A stretch of DNA of 64,000 bases from Actinoallomurus purpureus (GTDB lineage: Bacteria; Actinomycetota; Actinomycetes; Streptosporangiales; Streptosporangiaceae), in NCBI RefSeq assembly GCF_024055795.1, contig NZ_JAMXMY010000002.1, forward strand, positions 434,001 to 498,000. Direction: 5' to 3'. Numbering within the stretch: position 1 is the stretch's first letter; each line of letters opens with the position of its first letter. Below the pieces are notes generated by a model, which worked only from the letters and a program-made list of their open reading frames with translations, was not told the origin of the DNA and did no database searches. Of the stretch, positions 46,105 to 54,503 are shown piece after piece. Both the position numbers and the translations under genes were made by a program.

Positions 46105-47195
46105 TTTCCAACCTGCTCGCGAAGTCGTACGCGCGGACCGTGGTGGCGGCGCTCGTCGCACTCGTGTTCGCGATCGTCGTGACCTCGATCGTGCTGTCGG
46201 TGAGCGGGTTCAACCCGCCGTCGACGTTCCAGGCGATGTTCTCGTTCGGCAAGCAGCCCGACAGCGTCGTCAACACGGTGAACCGCGCGGCGGCGTACTA
46301 CCTGTCCGCGCTCGCCGTCGCCATCGGGTTCCGGATGAACCTGTTCAACATCGGCGTCGACGGGCAGTACCGCCTCGCCGCGATGGTCGCCGCCGCTGCG
46401 GGCGGCGCCTGGGCACTCCCGGCCGGCCTCCACCAGCTAGTGATCATCCTGGTCGCGGCGGTCGTGGGCGGCGCGTGGGCGGCCCTCGCCGCGATCCTCA
46501 AGGTGACGCGCGGCGTCAGCGAGGTCATCTCGACCATCATGCTGAACTTCATCGGCACCGGGGTGATCGCCTTCCTGCTCAGCCCGGACCGGCTCGCGGT
46601 GAAGGTCGCCGGCAGCAACAACATCGGCACCAAGCCCATCGCGTCCTCGGGCCGGGTGCCGGGGATCTCCTACCCGGGCAGCGACCTGAAGATCTACGGT
46701 CTGGTCCTGCTGGCGGTACTGGCCGGCCTCGGCTTCTGGTTCATGGTCAACAGGACGCGCTTCGGCTTCGATCTGCGGGCCACGGGTCTGTCCCAGAGCG
46801 CCGCCGTCGCCAGCGGTGTCGACACCAAGCGCATGGTGATCATCGCGATGGCCCTGTCTGGTGCGGTGGCCGGCCTGGTCGGCATGCCGCAGCTGCTCGG
46901 TGGGTCGTACTCCTACTCGCTGGACTTCCCGACCGGGATCGGTTTCACCGGGATCGGGATCGCGCTGCTGGGCCGGAACAACCCGGTCGGCATCGCGTTC
47001 GCGTCGCTGCTGTGGGCGTTCCTCGACCAGTCGTCGCAGATCCTCGAGTTCAACGACATCCCGAAGGAGATCGTCGCCATCACCCAGGCGGCCGTGCTGC
47101 TGTCGGTGGTCGTGGTGTACGAAATCGTCAACCGGGTGGGCCGGCGCATGGACCAGCGGCGCGTCGCCGCGCAGCTCGGAGAGGTGGCGGCGTGA
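46101..47195 (+). CDS. Nucleoside ABC transporter permease 1
   Basis: A 364-residue membrane protein of the BPD_transp_2 family with about eight to ten helices. ISTIMLNFIGTGVIAFLLSP and TRFGFDLRATGLSQSAAVAS (the coupling loop with the EAA-like sequence) are visible. GIGFTGIGIALLGRNNPVGI is a signature for NupB-like permeases. Its GTGA end overlaps a tiny open frame, and the second permease follows 127 bases later. It should form a heterodimer with the product of 47322. Confidence 0.93.
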   Translation: MISNLLAKSYARTVVAALVALVFAIVVTSIVLSVSGFNPPSTFQAMFSFGKQPDSVVNTVNRAAAYYLSALAVAIGFRMNLFNIGVDGQYRLAAMVAAAAGGAWALPAGLHQLVIILVAAVVGGAWAALAAILKVTRGVSEVISTIMLNFIGTGVIAFLLSPDRLAVKVAGSNNIGTKPIASSGRVPGISYPGSDLKIYGLVLLAVLAGLGFWFMVNRTRFGFDLRATGLSQSAAVASGVDTKRMVIIAMALSGAVAGLVGMPQLLGGSYSYSLDFPTGIGFTGIGIALLGRNNPVGIAFASLLWAFLDQSSQILEFNDIPKEIVAITQAAVLLSVVVVYEIVNRVGRRMDQRRVAAQLGEVAA

Positions 47196-47257
47196 GCACA
47201 GGGACGCGGCATCGGCCGGCGCACGGTTCCGAGCAGGCAGGCGAGGTGGCACCGTGA
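47192..47257 (+). CDS. Tiny coupled open frame 1 between permeases
   Basis: A 21-residue open frame starting GTG within the stop of permease 1 (GTGA) and ending in the start of the next tiny frame (GTGA). Composition is Arg/His/Gly-rich. It may be a by-product of an inserted segment rather than a real gene. Confidence 0.25.
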   Translation: MSTGTRHRPAHGSEQAGEVAP

Positions 47258-47325
47258 GCGAGCGAAGCGAGCGAGCCATGAGCACAGCATCCTTGATCAC
47301 CCTTCCGACGAAGGAGGGCTCATGA
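47254..47325 (+). CDS. Tiny coupled open frame 2 (MSERSERAMS-type leader)
   Basis: A 23-residue open frame whose first codons are encoded by the repeat at 47256-47275 and whose stop overlaps the ATG of permease 2 (ATGA). GGAGGG precedes that ATG. It could act as a translational coupling leader. N-termini of this type (MSERSER...) recur in actinobacteria. Coding significance is uncertain. Confidence 0.3.
   Translation: MSERSERAMSTASLITLPTKEGS
47256..47275 (+). repeat. 20-bp mirror repeat of GAGC units
   Basis: GAGCGAGCGA followed by AGCGAGCGAG reads the same in both directions along one strand (mirror repeat, not inverted). The surrounding 86-base segment is flanked by TGAGCACAG at 47193-47201 and 47279-47287, as if inserted or duplicated. 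Confidence 0.7.
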
Positions 47326-48581
47326 TCGACCAGGAGGTCCGTACGCCGACGCCCCGCACCGGGCCGGCGCGGGCGGCGCGCGGCCGGCGGGCGCTGACCA
47401 TCGGGCTGGGCGTCTTCGCCGCGCTCATCGCGCTCCGGCTGATCACCGGCGAGACGGACATCACCTCCAGCGGCACCATGAGCGCGACGCTGGCCCTCGC
47501 CGTACCGATCGGGATGGCCGCGATGGGCGGCCTGTGGTCCGAACGCTCCGGCGTGGTCAACATCGGGCTCGAAGGCATGATGGTATTCGGCACGTGGGGC
47601 GCGGCCTTCGGGGCGTACTTCAGCGGCAGTCCCTGGCTGGGCCTGGTCGCCGGAGCCATCGCCGGAGCGCTGGGCGGCCTGCTGCACGCGGTCGCGACGG
47701 TGACCTTCGGCGTGGACCACATCGTCTCCGGTGTCGCGATCAACATCCTGGCACCGGGCGTCACGCGCTACCTGTCGGACCTGCTCTTCACGCACGAGAG
47801 CGGCGGCGGGGCCACCCAGTCGCCGCCGCTGCCGAGCTTTCCCACGTGGAGCGTGCCCGGCGTCGGCGGCCCGCTGGGCGACCTCGAGAAGCACCACTGG
47901 TTCCTGATCTCCGACCTCGCCGGCCTCGTCCGCGGGCTGCTCACGAACCTGTCCCCGGTCACCCTCATCGCGGCCGCGCTCATCCCGATCTCGTTCTTCC
48001 TGCTGTGGCGCACGGCGTTCGGCCTGCGGCTGCGATCCTGCGGGGAGAACCCGCTCGCCGCCGAGTCACTGGGCGTCAAGGTCTACACGATGAAGTACGC
48101 CGCGGTCGTGATCTCCGGTGCGTTCGCCGGAGTGGGCGGCACGTTCCTGGCCATGGTGGCGTCCTCGAACTACCAGGAGGGCCAGGTCAACGGGCGTGGC
48201 TTCATCGGCCTCGCCGCCATGATCTTCGGTAACTGGCGGCCGGGTGGCGTCGCGGCGGGCGCCGGACTGTTCGGCTACACCGACGCGCTGCAGCTGCGCG
48301 GCGGCGCCGGTGCGGTGCACGCCATGCTCCTCCTGCTGGGCGTCGGGCTCCTGGCCCTGGCGGTCTGGCACGGCTACCGGCGCCGGATGGTCACGGCGGC
48401 GGTCTCGGCGGTCGTGGGGGTCGGGCTCCTCGCCTGGTTCTTCCTGACCGACGAGCTGCCGAGGGAGATCGTCACCTACAGTCCGCACATCACGACGCTG
48501 CTCGTCCTGGCGTTCGCGGCCCAGCGGCTGCGCATGCCGGCCGCCGACGGGCTGCCCTACCGTAAGGGCGGGGGGCACTGA
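47322..48581 (+). CDS. Nucleoside ABC transporter permease 2
   Basis: A 419-residue membrane protein. It has NupC-like blocks: MGGLWSERSGVVNIGLEGMM, FGVDHIVSGVAINILAPGVT, the coupling loop FGLRLRSCGENPLAAESLGV, and GRGFIGLAAMIFGNWRPGGV. The C-terminus carries extra helices and a short cytoplasmic tail. The ATG follows AGGAGGGCTC. Its stop overlaps the cdd start (TGATG). Together with permease 1, the ATPase and the BMP lipoprotein it should import nucleosides. Confidence 0.94.
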   Translation: MIDQEVRTPTPRTGPARAARGRRALTIGLGVFAALIALRLITGETDITSSGTMSATLALAVPIGMAAMGGLWSERSGVVNIGLEGMMVFGTWGAAFGAYFSGSPWLGLVAGAIAGALGGLLHAVATVTFGVDHIVSGVAINILAPGVTRYLSDLLFTHESGGGATQSPPLPSFPTWSVPGVGGPLGDLEKHHWFLISDLAGLVRGLLTNLSPVTLIAAALIPISFFLLWRTAFGLRLRSCGENPLAAESLGVKVYTMKYAAVVISGAFAGVGGTFLAMVASSNYQEGQVNGRGFIGLAAMIFGNWRPGGVAAGAGLFGYTDALQLRGGAGAVHAMLLLLGVGLLALAVWHGYRRRMVTAAVSAVVGVGLLAWFFLTDELPREIVTYSPHITTLLVLAFAAQRLRMPAADGLPYRKGGGH

Positions 48582-48979
48582 TGGCCGACATCGACTGGGA
48601 GGCCCTCCGGCAGGCCGCCCGTACGGCGATGGAGAAGGCGTACGCGCCGTACTCCGAATTTCCCGTGGGCGCCGCCGGGCTGACCGACGACGGCCGCGTC
48701 GTCTCCGGCTGCAACGTGGAGAACGCCTCGTACGGCGTCGGCCTGTGCGCCGAGTGCGGGTTGGTCTCGGCGCTGCACGGCACGGGCGGCGGGCGGCTGG
48801 TCGCCGTCGCCGTCGTGGACCGCGCGGGTTCGCCGCTGATGCCCTGCGGGCGCTGCCGACAGCTGCTGTGGGAGCACGGCGGCCCCGACATGCTGCTGGA
48901 GACCGTTCGCGGCATCCGGCCGATGCGCGAGGTCCTGCCCGACGCCTTCGGCCCCGACGACCTGGAGAACCGTAAATGA
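48581..48979 (+). CDS. cdd: Cytidine deaminase
   Basis: A 132-residue zinc enzyme that turns cytidine and deoxycytidine into uridine and deoxyuridine. The catalytic GVGLCAECGLVSALHG and MPCGRCRQLLWEHGG carry the zinc cysteines and the glutamate. The substrate-binding NVENASYGVG is present. It overlaps permease 2 by one base and deoA by four (ATGA), so uptake and deamination are co-expressed. Confidence 0.96.
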   Translation: MADIDWEALRQAARTAMEKAYAPYSEFPVGAAGLTDDGRVVSGCNVENASYGVGLCAECGLVSALHGTGGGRLVAVAVVDRAGSPLMPCGRCRQLLWEHGGPDMLLETVRGIRPMREVLPDAFGPDDLENRK

Positions 48980-50262
48980 CCTTCGACGCCGTCGACGTCA
49001 TCCGCGCCAAGCGGGACGGCGGAGAGCTGTCCGACGCGCAGATCGACTGGACGATCGACGCCTACACCAAGGGGGTCATCGCCGAGGAGCAGATGTCGGC
49101 CCTGGCCATGGCGATCCTCCTGAAGGGCATGACCCGGCGGGAGGTCGCCCGGTGGACGGACGCGATGATCCGCTCGGGCGAGCGGATGGACTGGTCGGGG
49201 CTGAGCCGGCCCACGGCGGACAAGCACTCCACCGGCGGGGTCGGCGACAAGATCACACTGCCGCTGGCGCCGACCGTCGCCGCCTGCGGGGCGGCCGTTC
49301 CGCAGCTGTCCGGACGCGGCCTCGGCCACACCGGCGGCACCCTCGACAAGCTCGAGTCGATCCCAGGCTGGCGGGCGTCACTGTCCAACGAGGAGATGCT
49401 GGCCGTCCTCGACCGGGCGGGCGCGGTGGTGTGCGCGGCCGGCTCCGGCCTCGCGCCCGCCGACCGCAAGCTGTACGCCCTGCGCGACGTCACCGGCACG
49501 GTCGAGTCGATCCCGCTGATCGCCAGCTCGATCATGTCCAAGAAGATCGCGGAGGGCACCGGCGCGCTGGTGCTCGACGTCAAGGCCGGGTCCGGGGCGT
49601 TCATGAAGAGCGTCGAGGACGCCCGTGAGCTGGCCCGCACGATGGTCGCCATCGGCGCCGACCACGGGGTCAGGACGGTCGCCCTGCTGACCGCCATGGA
49701 CACCCCCCTCGGCCGTACGGTCGGCAACGCCATCGAGGTCGACGAGTCCGTGGAGGTCCTGGCCGGCGGCGGCCCGGAGGACGTCGTCGAGCTGACGGTG
49801 GCCCTGGCCCGCGAGATGCTGGCCGCAGCGGGCCTGGCGGGCGCCAAGGACCCGGCCGACGCGCTGCGCGACGGCTCGGCCATGGACGCCTGGCGGAGCA
49901 TGATCACCGCGCAGGGCGGCGACCCGGACGCCCCGCTCCCGGTCGCGAAGGAGACCCACGAGGTCCTGGCGACGGAGTCCGGCGTGCTGACCCGGCTCGA
50001 CGCCTTCGGCGTCGGCGTCGCGGCGTGGCGCCTCGGCGCCGGGCGGGCGCGCAAGGAGGACCCCGTGGCCCACGCGGCGGGCATCGTCCTGCACGCCAAG
50101 CCCGGCGAGACCGTACACGCGGGGCAGCCGCTGATGACCCTCCACGCCGACGACCCGTCGCGCTTCGAGCGCGCGCTGGCCGCACTCGAGGGCGCCGTCG
50201 AGGTCGAGACGGCCGTCGGCGAGACGTCGGAGCGGCCGCTGGTCATCGACCGGATCGCCTGA
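48976..50262 (+). CDS. deoA: Thymidine phosphorylase (pyrimidine-nucleoside phosphorylase)
   Basis: A 428-residue enzyme that splits thymidine or deoxyuridine with phosphate into base and deoxyribose-1-phosphate. The phosphate-binding KHSTGGVGDKITLPLAP is near residue 80. VPQLSGRGLGHTGGTLDKLE, SIMSKKIAEGTGALVLDVK and GSGAFMKSVEDA are family signatures. The C-terminal domain is complete. It ends directly against the stop of the convergent DUF4190 gene (TGA/TCA). Confidence 0.96.
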   Translation: MTFDAVDVIRAKRDGGELSDAQIDWTIDAYTKGVIAEEQMSALAMAILLKGMTRREVARWTDAMIRSGERMDWSGLSRPTADKHSTGGVGDKITLPLAPTVAACGAAVPQLSGRGLGHTGGTLDKLESIPGWRASLSNEEMLAVLDRAGAVVCAAGSGLAPADRKLYALRDVTGTVESIPLIASSIMSKKIAEGTGALVLDVKAGSGAFMKSVEDARELARTMVAIGADHGVRTVALLTAMDTPLGRTVGNAIEVDESVEVLAGGGPEDVVELTVALAREMLAAAGLAGAKDPADALRDGSAMDAWRSMITAQGGDPDAPLPVAKETHEVLATESGVLTRLDAFGVGVAAWRLGAGRARKEDPVAHAAGIVLHAKPGETVHAGQPLMTLHADDPSRFERALAALEGAVEVETAVGETSERPLVIDRIA

Positions 50263-50559
50263 TCAACCGGTTCCTGACTGGGAGGCGGCGGCGGCCATGA
50301 TGATGACGATGACCACGAACACGAGCCCCAGGACGATGAAGGCCGTGCCGATCGCGCCCATCACGATGCCGGCCGTCGCATTGCCCTCGCCGCCGATGTA
50401 CCCGCCGCTCTCGCGGATCCGCCGCTTGGCCGACATCCCCATGAACAGCGCGATGGGCGACAGCAGGCCGCACAACACAAGGCCGAGGATGCCGAGGACC
50501 ATCGAGGTTGTCGCCCCACTGTCATCCTGCGGGGGCGGCGGCACCGGATACTGATACAT
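50263..50559 (-). CDS. DUF4190-like small membrane protein
   Basis: A 98-residue protein with a short Pro-rich start (MYQYPVPPPPQDDSGATTSM), then two helices (VLGILGLVLCGLLSPIALFM and GAIGTAFIVLGLVFVVIVII) separated by MSAKRRIRESGGY, the DUF4190 layout. The stop is adjacent to the deoA stop. No clear ribosome binding site precedes the ATG. It interrupts the deoA-add order seen in related operons. Confidence 0.75.
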   Translation of the reverse strand: MYQYPVPPPPQDDSGATTSMVLGILGLVLCGLLSPIALFMGMSAKRRIRESGGYIGGEGNATAGIVMGAIGTAFIVLGLVFVVIVIIMAAAASQSGTG

Positions 50560-50628
50560 GTCGGCACCATAGACGAACGCCGCCACGGACCGCGTGTCCA
50601 GGATCGGCCGAGTCAGTGGCGGCCGATT

Positions 50629-50931
50629 GACCTGCGCGGCAAGCCCCAGCGGGTCACGCTGCACTCTTGGGGGTTCGCCCAGCTCGGCCAGTTCATCGCC
50701 TACAAGGCGGTCCGCGCCGGGGTACCGGTGGTGTATGTGGACCCGCGCTACACCTCCCAGGGGTGCTCGGCGTGCGGTCACATCGACAAGAAGAATCGGC
50801 CCGAACAGGCCGTGTTCTGCTGCACGTCGTGCGGCTTCGCTGAGCATGCCGACGTGAACGCAGCCCGTAACATCGCCGCACGCGGTGTCGCGGGCTGGGC
50901 AGTGAGTCACGCTGCCGACGACGCGGCCTGA
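50629..50931 (+). pseudogene. TnpB (IS200/IS605 family) C-terminal remnant
   Basis: An open frame reads RVTLHSWGFAQLGQFIAYKA, then VRAGVPVVYVDPRYTSQGCS, ACGHIDKKNRPEQ, CCTSCGFAEHADVNAARNIA. These are the last ~100 residues of a TnpB, with the zinc-finger cysteines and the last RuvC Asp in HADVNAARN. The first ~75% of the protein is missing, so it cannot be active. A hairpin (CTCGG / CCGAG, 50966-50985) downstream may be a remnant of the element's right end. Confidence 0.8.
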
Positions 50932-51005
50932 ACCGTACCCGCCAGGCACGGAACAGAGTTGCAAGCTCGGAAATTCGAGGCCGAGAAGCTGACGAAGTAC
51001 GTCAT

Positions 51006-51191
51006 TTGAGCCGATCACACCGGACGTACTGGAAGCTGGTGCCGTACGACCACGTCTTCAAGCCCGGCCACCGCATCGGCCTGGTGATCATGGCCACCGA
51101 CCACGACTACACGCTGCGGTACCCGGCCGGCACGAAGGTCTCCGTCCGGCTCGGCGGCTCGACCCTGCGGCTGCCCCTCACCACCGGCTGA
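51006..51191 (+). pseudogene. C-terminal remnant of an S15 X-Pro dipeptidyl-peptidase-like gene
   Basis: The frame reads YWKLVPYDHVFKPGHRIGLV, then IMATDHDYTLRYPAGTKVSV and GSTLRLPL. This matches the closing jelly-roll part of CocE/PepX S15 peptidases (usual length 550-650). The rest of the gene is absent. It begins about 75 bases after the TnpB remnant, and the loss may have been caused by the element. Confidence 0.7.
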
Positions 51192-51195
51192 CGAC

Positions 51196-51244
51196 CGCCG
51201 TACGGGCCCCCTCTCCGCGCCCCGCCGAGGGGGCCCGTACGGCG
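51196..51244 (+). terminator. Perfect 18-bp stem terminator
   Basis: CGCCGTACGGGCCCCCTC (51196-51213) and GAGGGGGCCCGTACGGCG (51227-51244) form an 18-bp stem with a 13-base loop. It lies just after the S15 remnant and 35 bases before add, so add needs its own promoter. Confidence 0.85.
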
Positions 51245-51265
51245 ATCTGAGGGGCGCACGGCGGG

Positions 51266-51271
51266 TAGTGT
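51266..51271 (+). promoter_or_regulatory. Leaderless-type -10 box of add
   Basis: TAGTGT ends 7 bases before the GTG at 51279, the distance for a transcript starting at or near the start codon. No Shine-Dalgarno sequence is needed or present at good spacing. Confidence 0.5.
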
Positions 51272-51278
51272 GCGAGGC

Positions 51279-52364
51279 GTGACGAACCGCCCTGTGCTCG
51301 ACGACATCCGGCGGGCCCCCAAGGTGCTCCTCCACGATCACCTCGACGGCGGGCTGCGGCCGGAGACCATCGTGGACCTCGCCCGCGAGACCGGCTACGA
51401 CGCCCTCCCCACCACCGACCCGGACCGGTTGCGCACCTGGTTCGCCGAGGCGTCCGACTCCGGCTCACTGGAGCGCTACCTGGAGACGTTCGATCACACG
51501 GTCGGCGTGATGCAGACCGCCGAGGCCCTCACCCGCGTCGCGTACGAGTGCGCCGAGGACCTGGCCAACGACGGTGTCGTCTACGCGGAGGTGCGATACG
51601 CGCCCGAGCAGCACACTCGCCGGGGCCTCACGCTGGGCCAGGTCGTCGAGGCGGTGCTGCAGGGGTTCGCCGACGGCGGCCGGGACCACGGCATCCGGGT
51701 GGGCACGCTGCTCACCGCGATGCGCCACCAGGCCCGCAGCATGGAGATCGCCGAGCTGGCCGTCCGCTACCGCGACGACGGCGTCGTCGGCTTCGACATC
51801 GCCGGCGCCGAGGCGGGCTACCCGCCCACCCGGCACCTCGACGCGTTCGAGTACCTCCAGCGGGAGAACGCCCACTTCACCATCCACGCGGGCGAGGCGT
51901 TCGGTCTGCCGTCGATCTGGCAGGCCATCCAGTGGTGCGGCGCCGACCGGCTCGGCCACGGCGTGCGGATCATCGACGACATCGCCGAGCGCGACGCGGA
52001 CATCCCCCGGCTCGGGCGCCTCGCAGCCTACGTACGCGACAAGCGCATCCCGCTGGAAATGTGCCCCAGCTCCAACGTCCAGACCGGCGCCGCCAAGTCC
52101 ATCGCCGAACACCCCATCGGGCTCCTCCGCCGCCTGTACTTCCGGGTCACCGTCAACACCGACAACCGGCTGATGAGCGGCACCACCCTGTCCGAGGAGT
52201 TCGCCAAGCTCGTCGAGGCGTTCGACTACGGCTGGGACGACCTGCAGTGGTTCACGGTCAACGCCATGAAGTCCGCCTTCCTCGGCTTCGACGAACGCCT
52301 CGAGCTCATCAACGGGGTCATCAAGCCGGGCTTCGCGCAGCTGAAGTGGCGCTCGCACCCGTGA
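51279..52364 (+). CDS. add: Adenosine deaminase
   Basis: A 361-residue zinc amidohydrolase that converts adenosine and deoxyadenosine to inosine forms. The N-terminal zinc site is [15 protein letters not shown] (HxH). Later ligands and catalytic residues: [14 protein letters not shown] (His, Glu), RLGHGVRI (His), and [20 protein letters not shown] (Asp). I use GTG 51279 with a leaderless-type -10; GTG 51270 is in frame upstream. It lies downstream of the TnpB and S15 remnants that separate it from deoA. A PH-domain gene overlaps its stop (GTGA). Confidence 0.95.
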   Translation: MTNRPVLDDIRRAPKVLLHDHLDGGLRPETIVDLARETGYDALPTTDPDRLRTWFAEASDSGSLERYLETFDHTVGVMQTAEALTRVAYECAEDLANDGVVYAEVRYAPEQHTRRGLTLGQVVEAVLQGFADGGRDHGIRVGTLLTAMRHQARSMEIAELAVRYRDDGVVGFDIAGAEAGYPPTRHLDAFEYLQRENAHFTIHAGEAFGLPSIWQAIQWCGADRLGHGVRIIDDIAERDADIPRLGRLAAYVRDKRIPLEMCPSSNVQTGAAKSIAEHPIGLLRRLYFRVTVNTDNRLMSGTTLSEEFAKLVEAFDYGWDDLQWFTVNAMKSAFLGFDERLELINGVIKPGFAQLKWRSHP

Positions 52365-52978
52365 CCGCCGCCGTGTCCCCCCAGACTCCGGCCGGGGCCA
52401 AGGTGTTCCGGTCGAGCGCCGCCCGCTTCTTCGGCTGGGCCTGGATGGTCTTTGCCGCGGCCAACCTCGCCGACCTGATCTGGCGAGGAGACGACGCGGC
52501 CTCACTGGTCGCCGCGACCGTCATGCTGCTCGGCTGCGGCGTCGCGTACGTCGTCGCGTTGCGCCCGCGCATCGTCGCCCACGCCGAGGCCGTCCGTCTG
52601 CACAACCTGTTCCGCGACGTCGAGGTGCGCTGGGGCGGGGTGGAGCGGGTCGAGGGCGGCGACGCGGTATACGTCCACGCGGGCGGCCGCCGGTTCCGCG
52701 CCTTCGTCCTGCAGATCTCCCCGCGCAACCGCGCGCGGTTCGAGGCGAAGGCCCGCCGCGAGGAGCGGAAGCTCCCCGACCACGTCGCGGAGTACATCCA
52801 GGGACGCACCCAGACCGACTTCGCGGTCGAAGAACTCCGCGAGATGGCCGAGGACCGCTCGCGTGGCGCGAAGACGGGTGCGACCGAGCCGGTGGTGACT
52901 TGGGCATGGCCCGCCATCACCGCTCTGGCGGTGCCCGCCGCGGCCTTCGTCACCGCCGTCATCATCGCCCTGTTCTAA
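52361..52978 (+). CDS. Bacterial PH-domain membrane protein
   Basis: A 205-residue protein. Two membrane helices near the N-terminus ([39 protein letters not shown]) precede a small beta-rich domain ([40 protein letters not shown]) of bacterial PH type. A final membrane helix ([20 protein letters not shown]) closes the protein. It is translationally coupled to add by GTGA. The role is unknown. Confidence 0.8.
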   Translation: MTAAVSPQTPAGAKVFRSSAARFFGWAWMVFAAANLADLIWRGDDAASLVAATVMLLGCGVAYVVALRPRIVAHAEAVRLHNLFRDVEVRWGGVERVEGGDAVYVHAGGRRFRAFVLQISPRNRARFEAKARREERKLPDHVAEYIQGRTQTDFAVEELREMAEDRSRGAKTGATEPVVTWAWPAITALAVPAAAFVTAVIIALF

Positions 52979-53032
52979 GGACGGCCGCGCCTGGTCGTCT
53001 CCAGTCCGGTGGCGTGGATGGGGACCTGCCGG

Positions 53033-53212
53033 TCAGCCGTTCCTCTCCCAGTTCTCGGTGACACGTGCCTTCTCGGCCTCGATGAGGGGACGGACGACGT
53101 CCTCGACCGTTCGGTGGGAGATCTCGGCGAACGCCCAGACCCACTCGACGAGTTCGGCGGGCAGTTCGAGGGTCAGGCGGCGCGTGCCGGAGTCCGAACG
53201 AGACCTGGTCAT
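53033..53212 (-). CDS. Small ribbon-helix-helix-like protein
   Basis: A 59-residue protein reading MTRSRSDSGTRRLTLELPAE then LVEWVWAFAEISHRTVEDVV and RPLIEAEKARVTENW. The short basic strand RRLTLEL followed by two helices fits a ribbon-helix-helix DNA-binding protein, which usually acts as a dimer. The start ATG at 53212 follows GGGAG; a longer start at 53230 is possible. It is divergent from the nitronate monooxygenase gene and could regulate it. That regulation is inference. Confidence 0.55.
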   Translation of the reverse strand: MTRSRSDSGTRRLTLELPAELVEWVWAFAEISHRTVEDVVRPLIEAEKARVTENWERNG

Positions 53213-53247
53213 GAGGGGTCTCCCTTCCATAGAGGATGATGACGGTC

Positions 53248-54210
53248 ATGGCATTGTCGACGGCGTTCACGGAGTTGCTCGGTGTGCAGCACCCGATCGC
53301 GCTGGCGCCGATGGGCGGGTCGGCCGGCGGCGCGCTGGCGGCGGCCGTGTCCAACGGCGGAGGGCTCGGGTTGCTGGGCGCCGGCAACGGGGATCAGGAC
53401 TGGCTGGCCCGCGAGTTGCCGATCGTCGCGGAGGGCACCGGGAAGCCGTGGGGTGTCGGGTTCCAGACCTGGGCGATCGATGCCGGTGCGGTCGTGCGGG
53501 CGCTGGAGTACGACCCCAGGGCGGTGATGTTGTCCTTCGGCGACCCGAGCCCGTTCACCGAGCGCATCCGCGCGGCCGGCGCGGTACTGATCATTCAGGT
53601 CACCGATTTGGAGGAGGCCAGGCAGGCCGTGGACCTGGGCGCCGACGTCATCGTGGCCCAGGGGACCGAAGGCGGTGGACACGGCGCCCGGCGCGGGCGA
53701 TCCACGCTTCCGTTCGTACCCGTCGTGGTGGATCTGGCGGCGCCGGTGCCGGTGCTGGCGGCCGGCGGGATCGCTGACGGGCGCGGTGTGGCCGCGGCCC
53801 TGGCCCTCGGTGCCGCCGGGGCCCTCCTCGGCACCCGCTTCCAGGCCACGGCCGAGGCCCTTGTCGACCCGTCGATCGCCAAGGCGATCCTCGATGGACG
53901 CGGGGAGGACACCGAGCGCAACAGGGTCCTCGATATCGCTCGAAGCTCACGGTGGCCTTCGAAGTACACCGCCCGCACCCTCGGCCACCCCTACCTCGAC
54001 CGATGGCGAGGCAGGGAGTCGGAACTCGCCGCCGACCCTCAGGCCAAACAGGCCTACCAGGATGACGTGGCCCGCGGCGATCTACTCCCGCTGCCGGTGT
54101 GGGCCGGCGAGGCCGTCGATCTCATCAACGACCTGCCATCCGCAACCGATCTTGTCAGCACTCTCGCCGCCCAGGCTGAGGACGCATTGTCCCGAGCGGG
54201 CAGGCACTGA
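53248..54210 (+). CDS. Nitronate monooxygenase family protein
   Basis: A 320-residue FMN-dependent TIM-barrel enzyme related to 2-nitropropane dioxygenase, which oxidises toxic alkyl nitronates. FMN-site features are QHPIALAPMGGSAGGALAAA, VIVAQGTEGGGHGARRGRST, VPVLAAGGIADGRGVAAALA and GAAGALLGTRFQATAEA. Three clustered ATGs (53236, 53239, 53248) are possible; I use 53248 for normal family length, but 53239 has better spacing from GAGG. The natural substrate is uncertain. Confidence 0.88.
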   Translation: MALSTAFTELLGVQHPIALAPMGGSAGGALAAAVSNGGGLGLLGAGNGDQDWLARELPIVAEGTGKPWGVGFQTWAIDAGAVVRALEYDPRAVMLSFGDPSPFTERIRAAGAVLIIQVTDLEEARQAVDLGADVIVAQGTEGGGHGARRGRSTLPFVPVVVDLAAPVPVLAAGGIADGRGVAAALALGAAGALLGTRFQATAEALVDPSIAKAILDGRGEDTERNRVLDIARSSRWPSKYTARTLGHPYLDRWRGRESELAADPQAKQAYQDDVARGDLLPLPVWAGEAVDLINDLPSATDLVSTLAAQAEDALSRAGRH

Positions 54211-54231
54211 CTCGACCGCTTCGCCAGAAAC

Positions 54232-54480
54232 GGCCAAGCCGTTGTGGGACGGCGCGCCGGGCCCGGGTTGCACAGGCAGCAGGAGACGACGAAGCCGTGG
54301 TGGGAGGGGTGCGCGGACCGGCGTAGCCCGGCGTCGGGGTTCCCGGGAGCCGTCCCCCTGGACGGAGACCGGGAGATGGCGAAGCCGTTGTGGAGGGGGG
54401 CCGGGCGTAGCCCGGCACCGGGGGTTCCAGGGAGCCGTCCCCCTGGATAGACACCAGAAAACGGCGAAGCCGCCCCAAGG
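54232..54480 (+). repeat. ~85-bp imperfect tandem repeats next to tRNA-Gly
   Basis: Two full units (54291-54380 and 54381-54465), a partial unit before (54232-54290) and the start of another after (54466-54480) begin with GAAGCCG or AAGCCG. They share GCGTAGCCCGGC, GGTTCC and GGGAGCCGTCCCCCTGGA. They lie between the nitronate monooxygenase stop and the 3' end of the tRNA-Gly gene. Confidence 0.7.
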
Positions 54481-54503
54481 GGCGGCGAGCATGGCGATCC
54501 GAG

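Noticed and set aside
54232-54480. CRISPR array
   Set aside because: The repeats are long, imperfect and contiguous, with no spacers and no cas genes.
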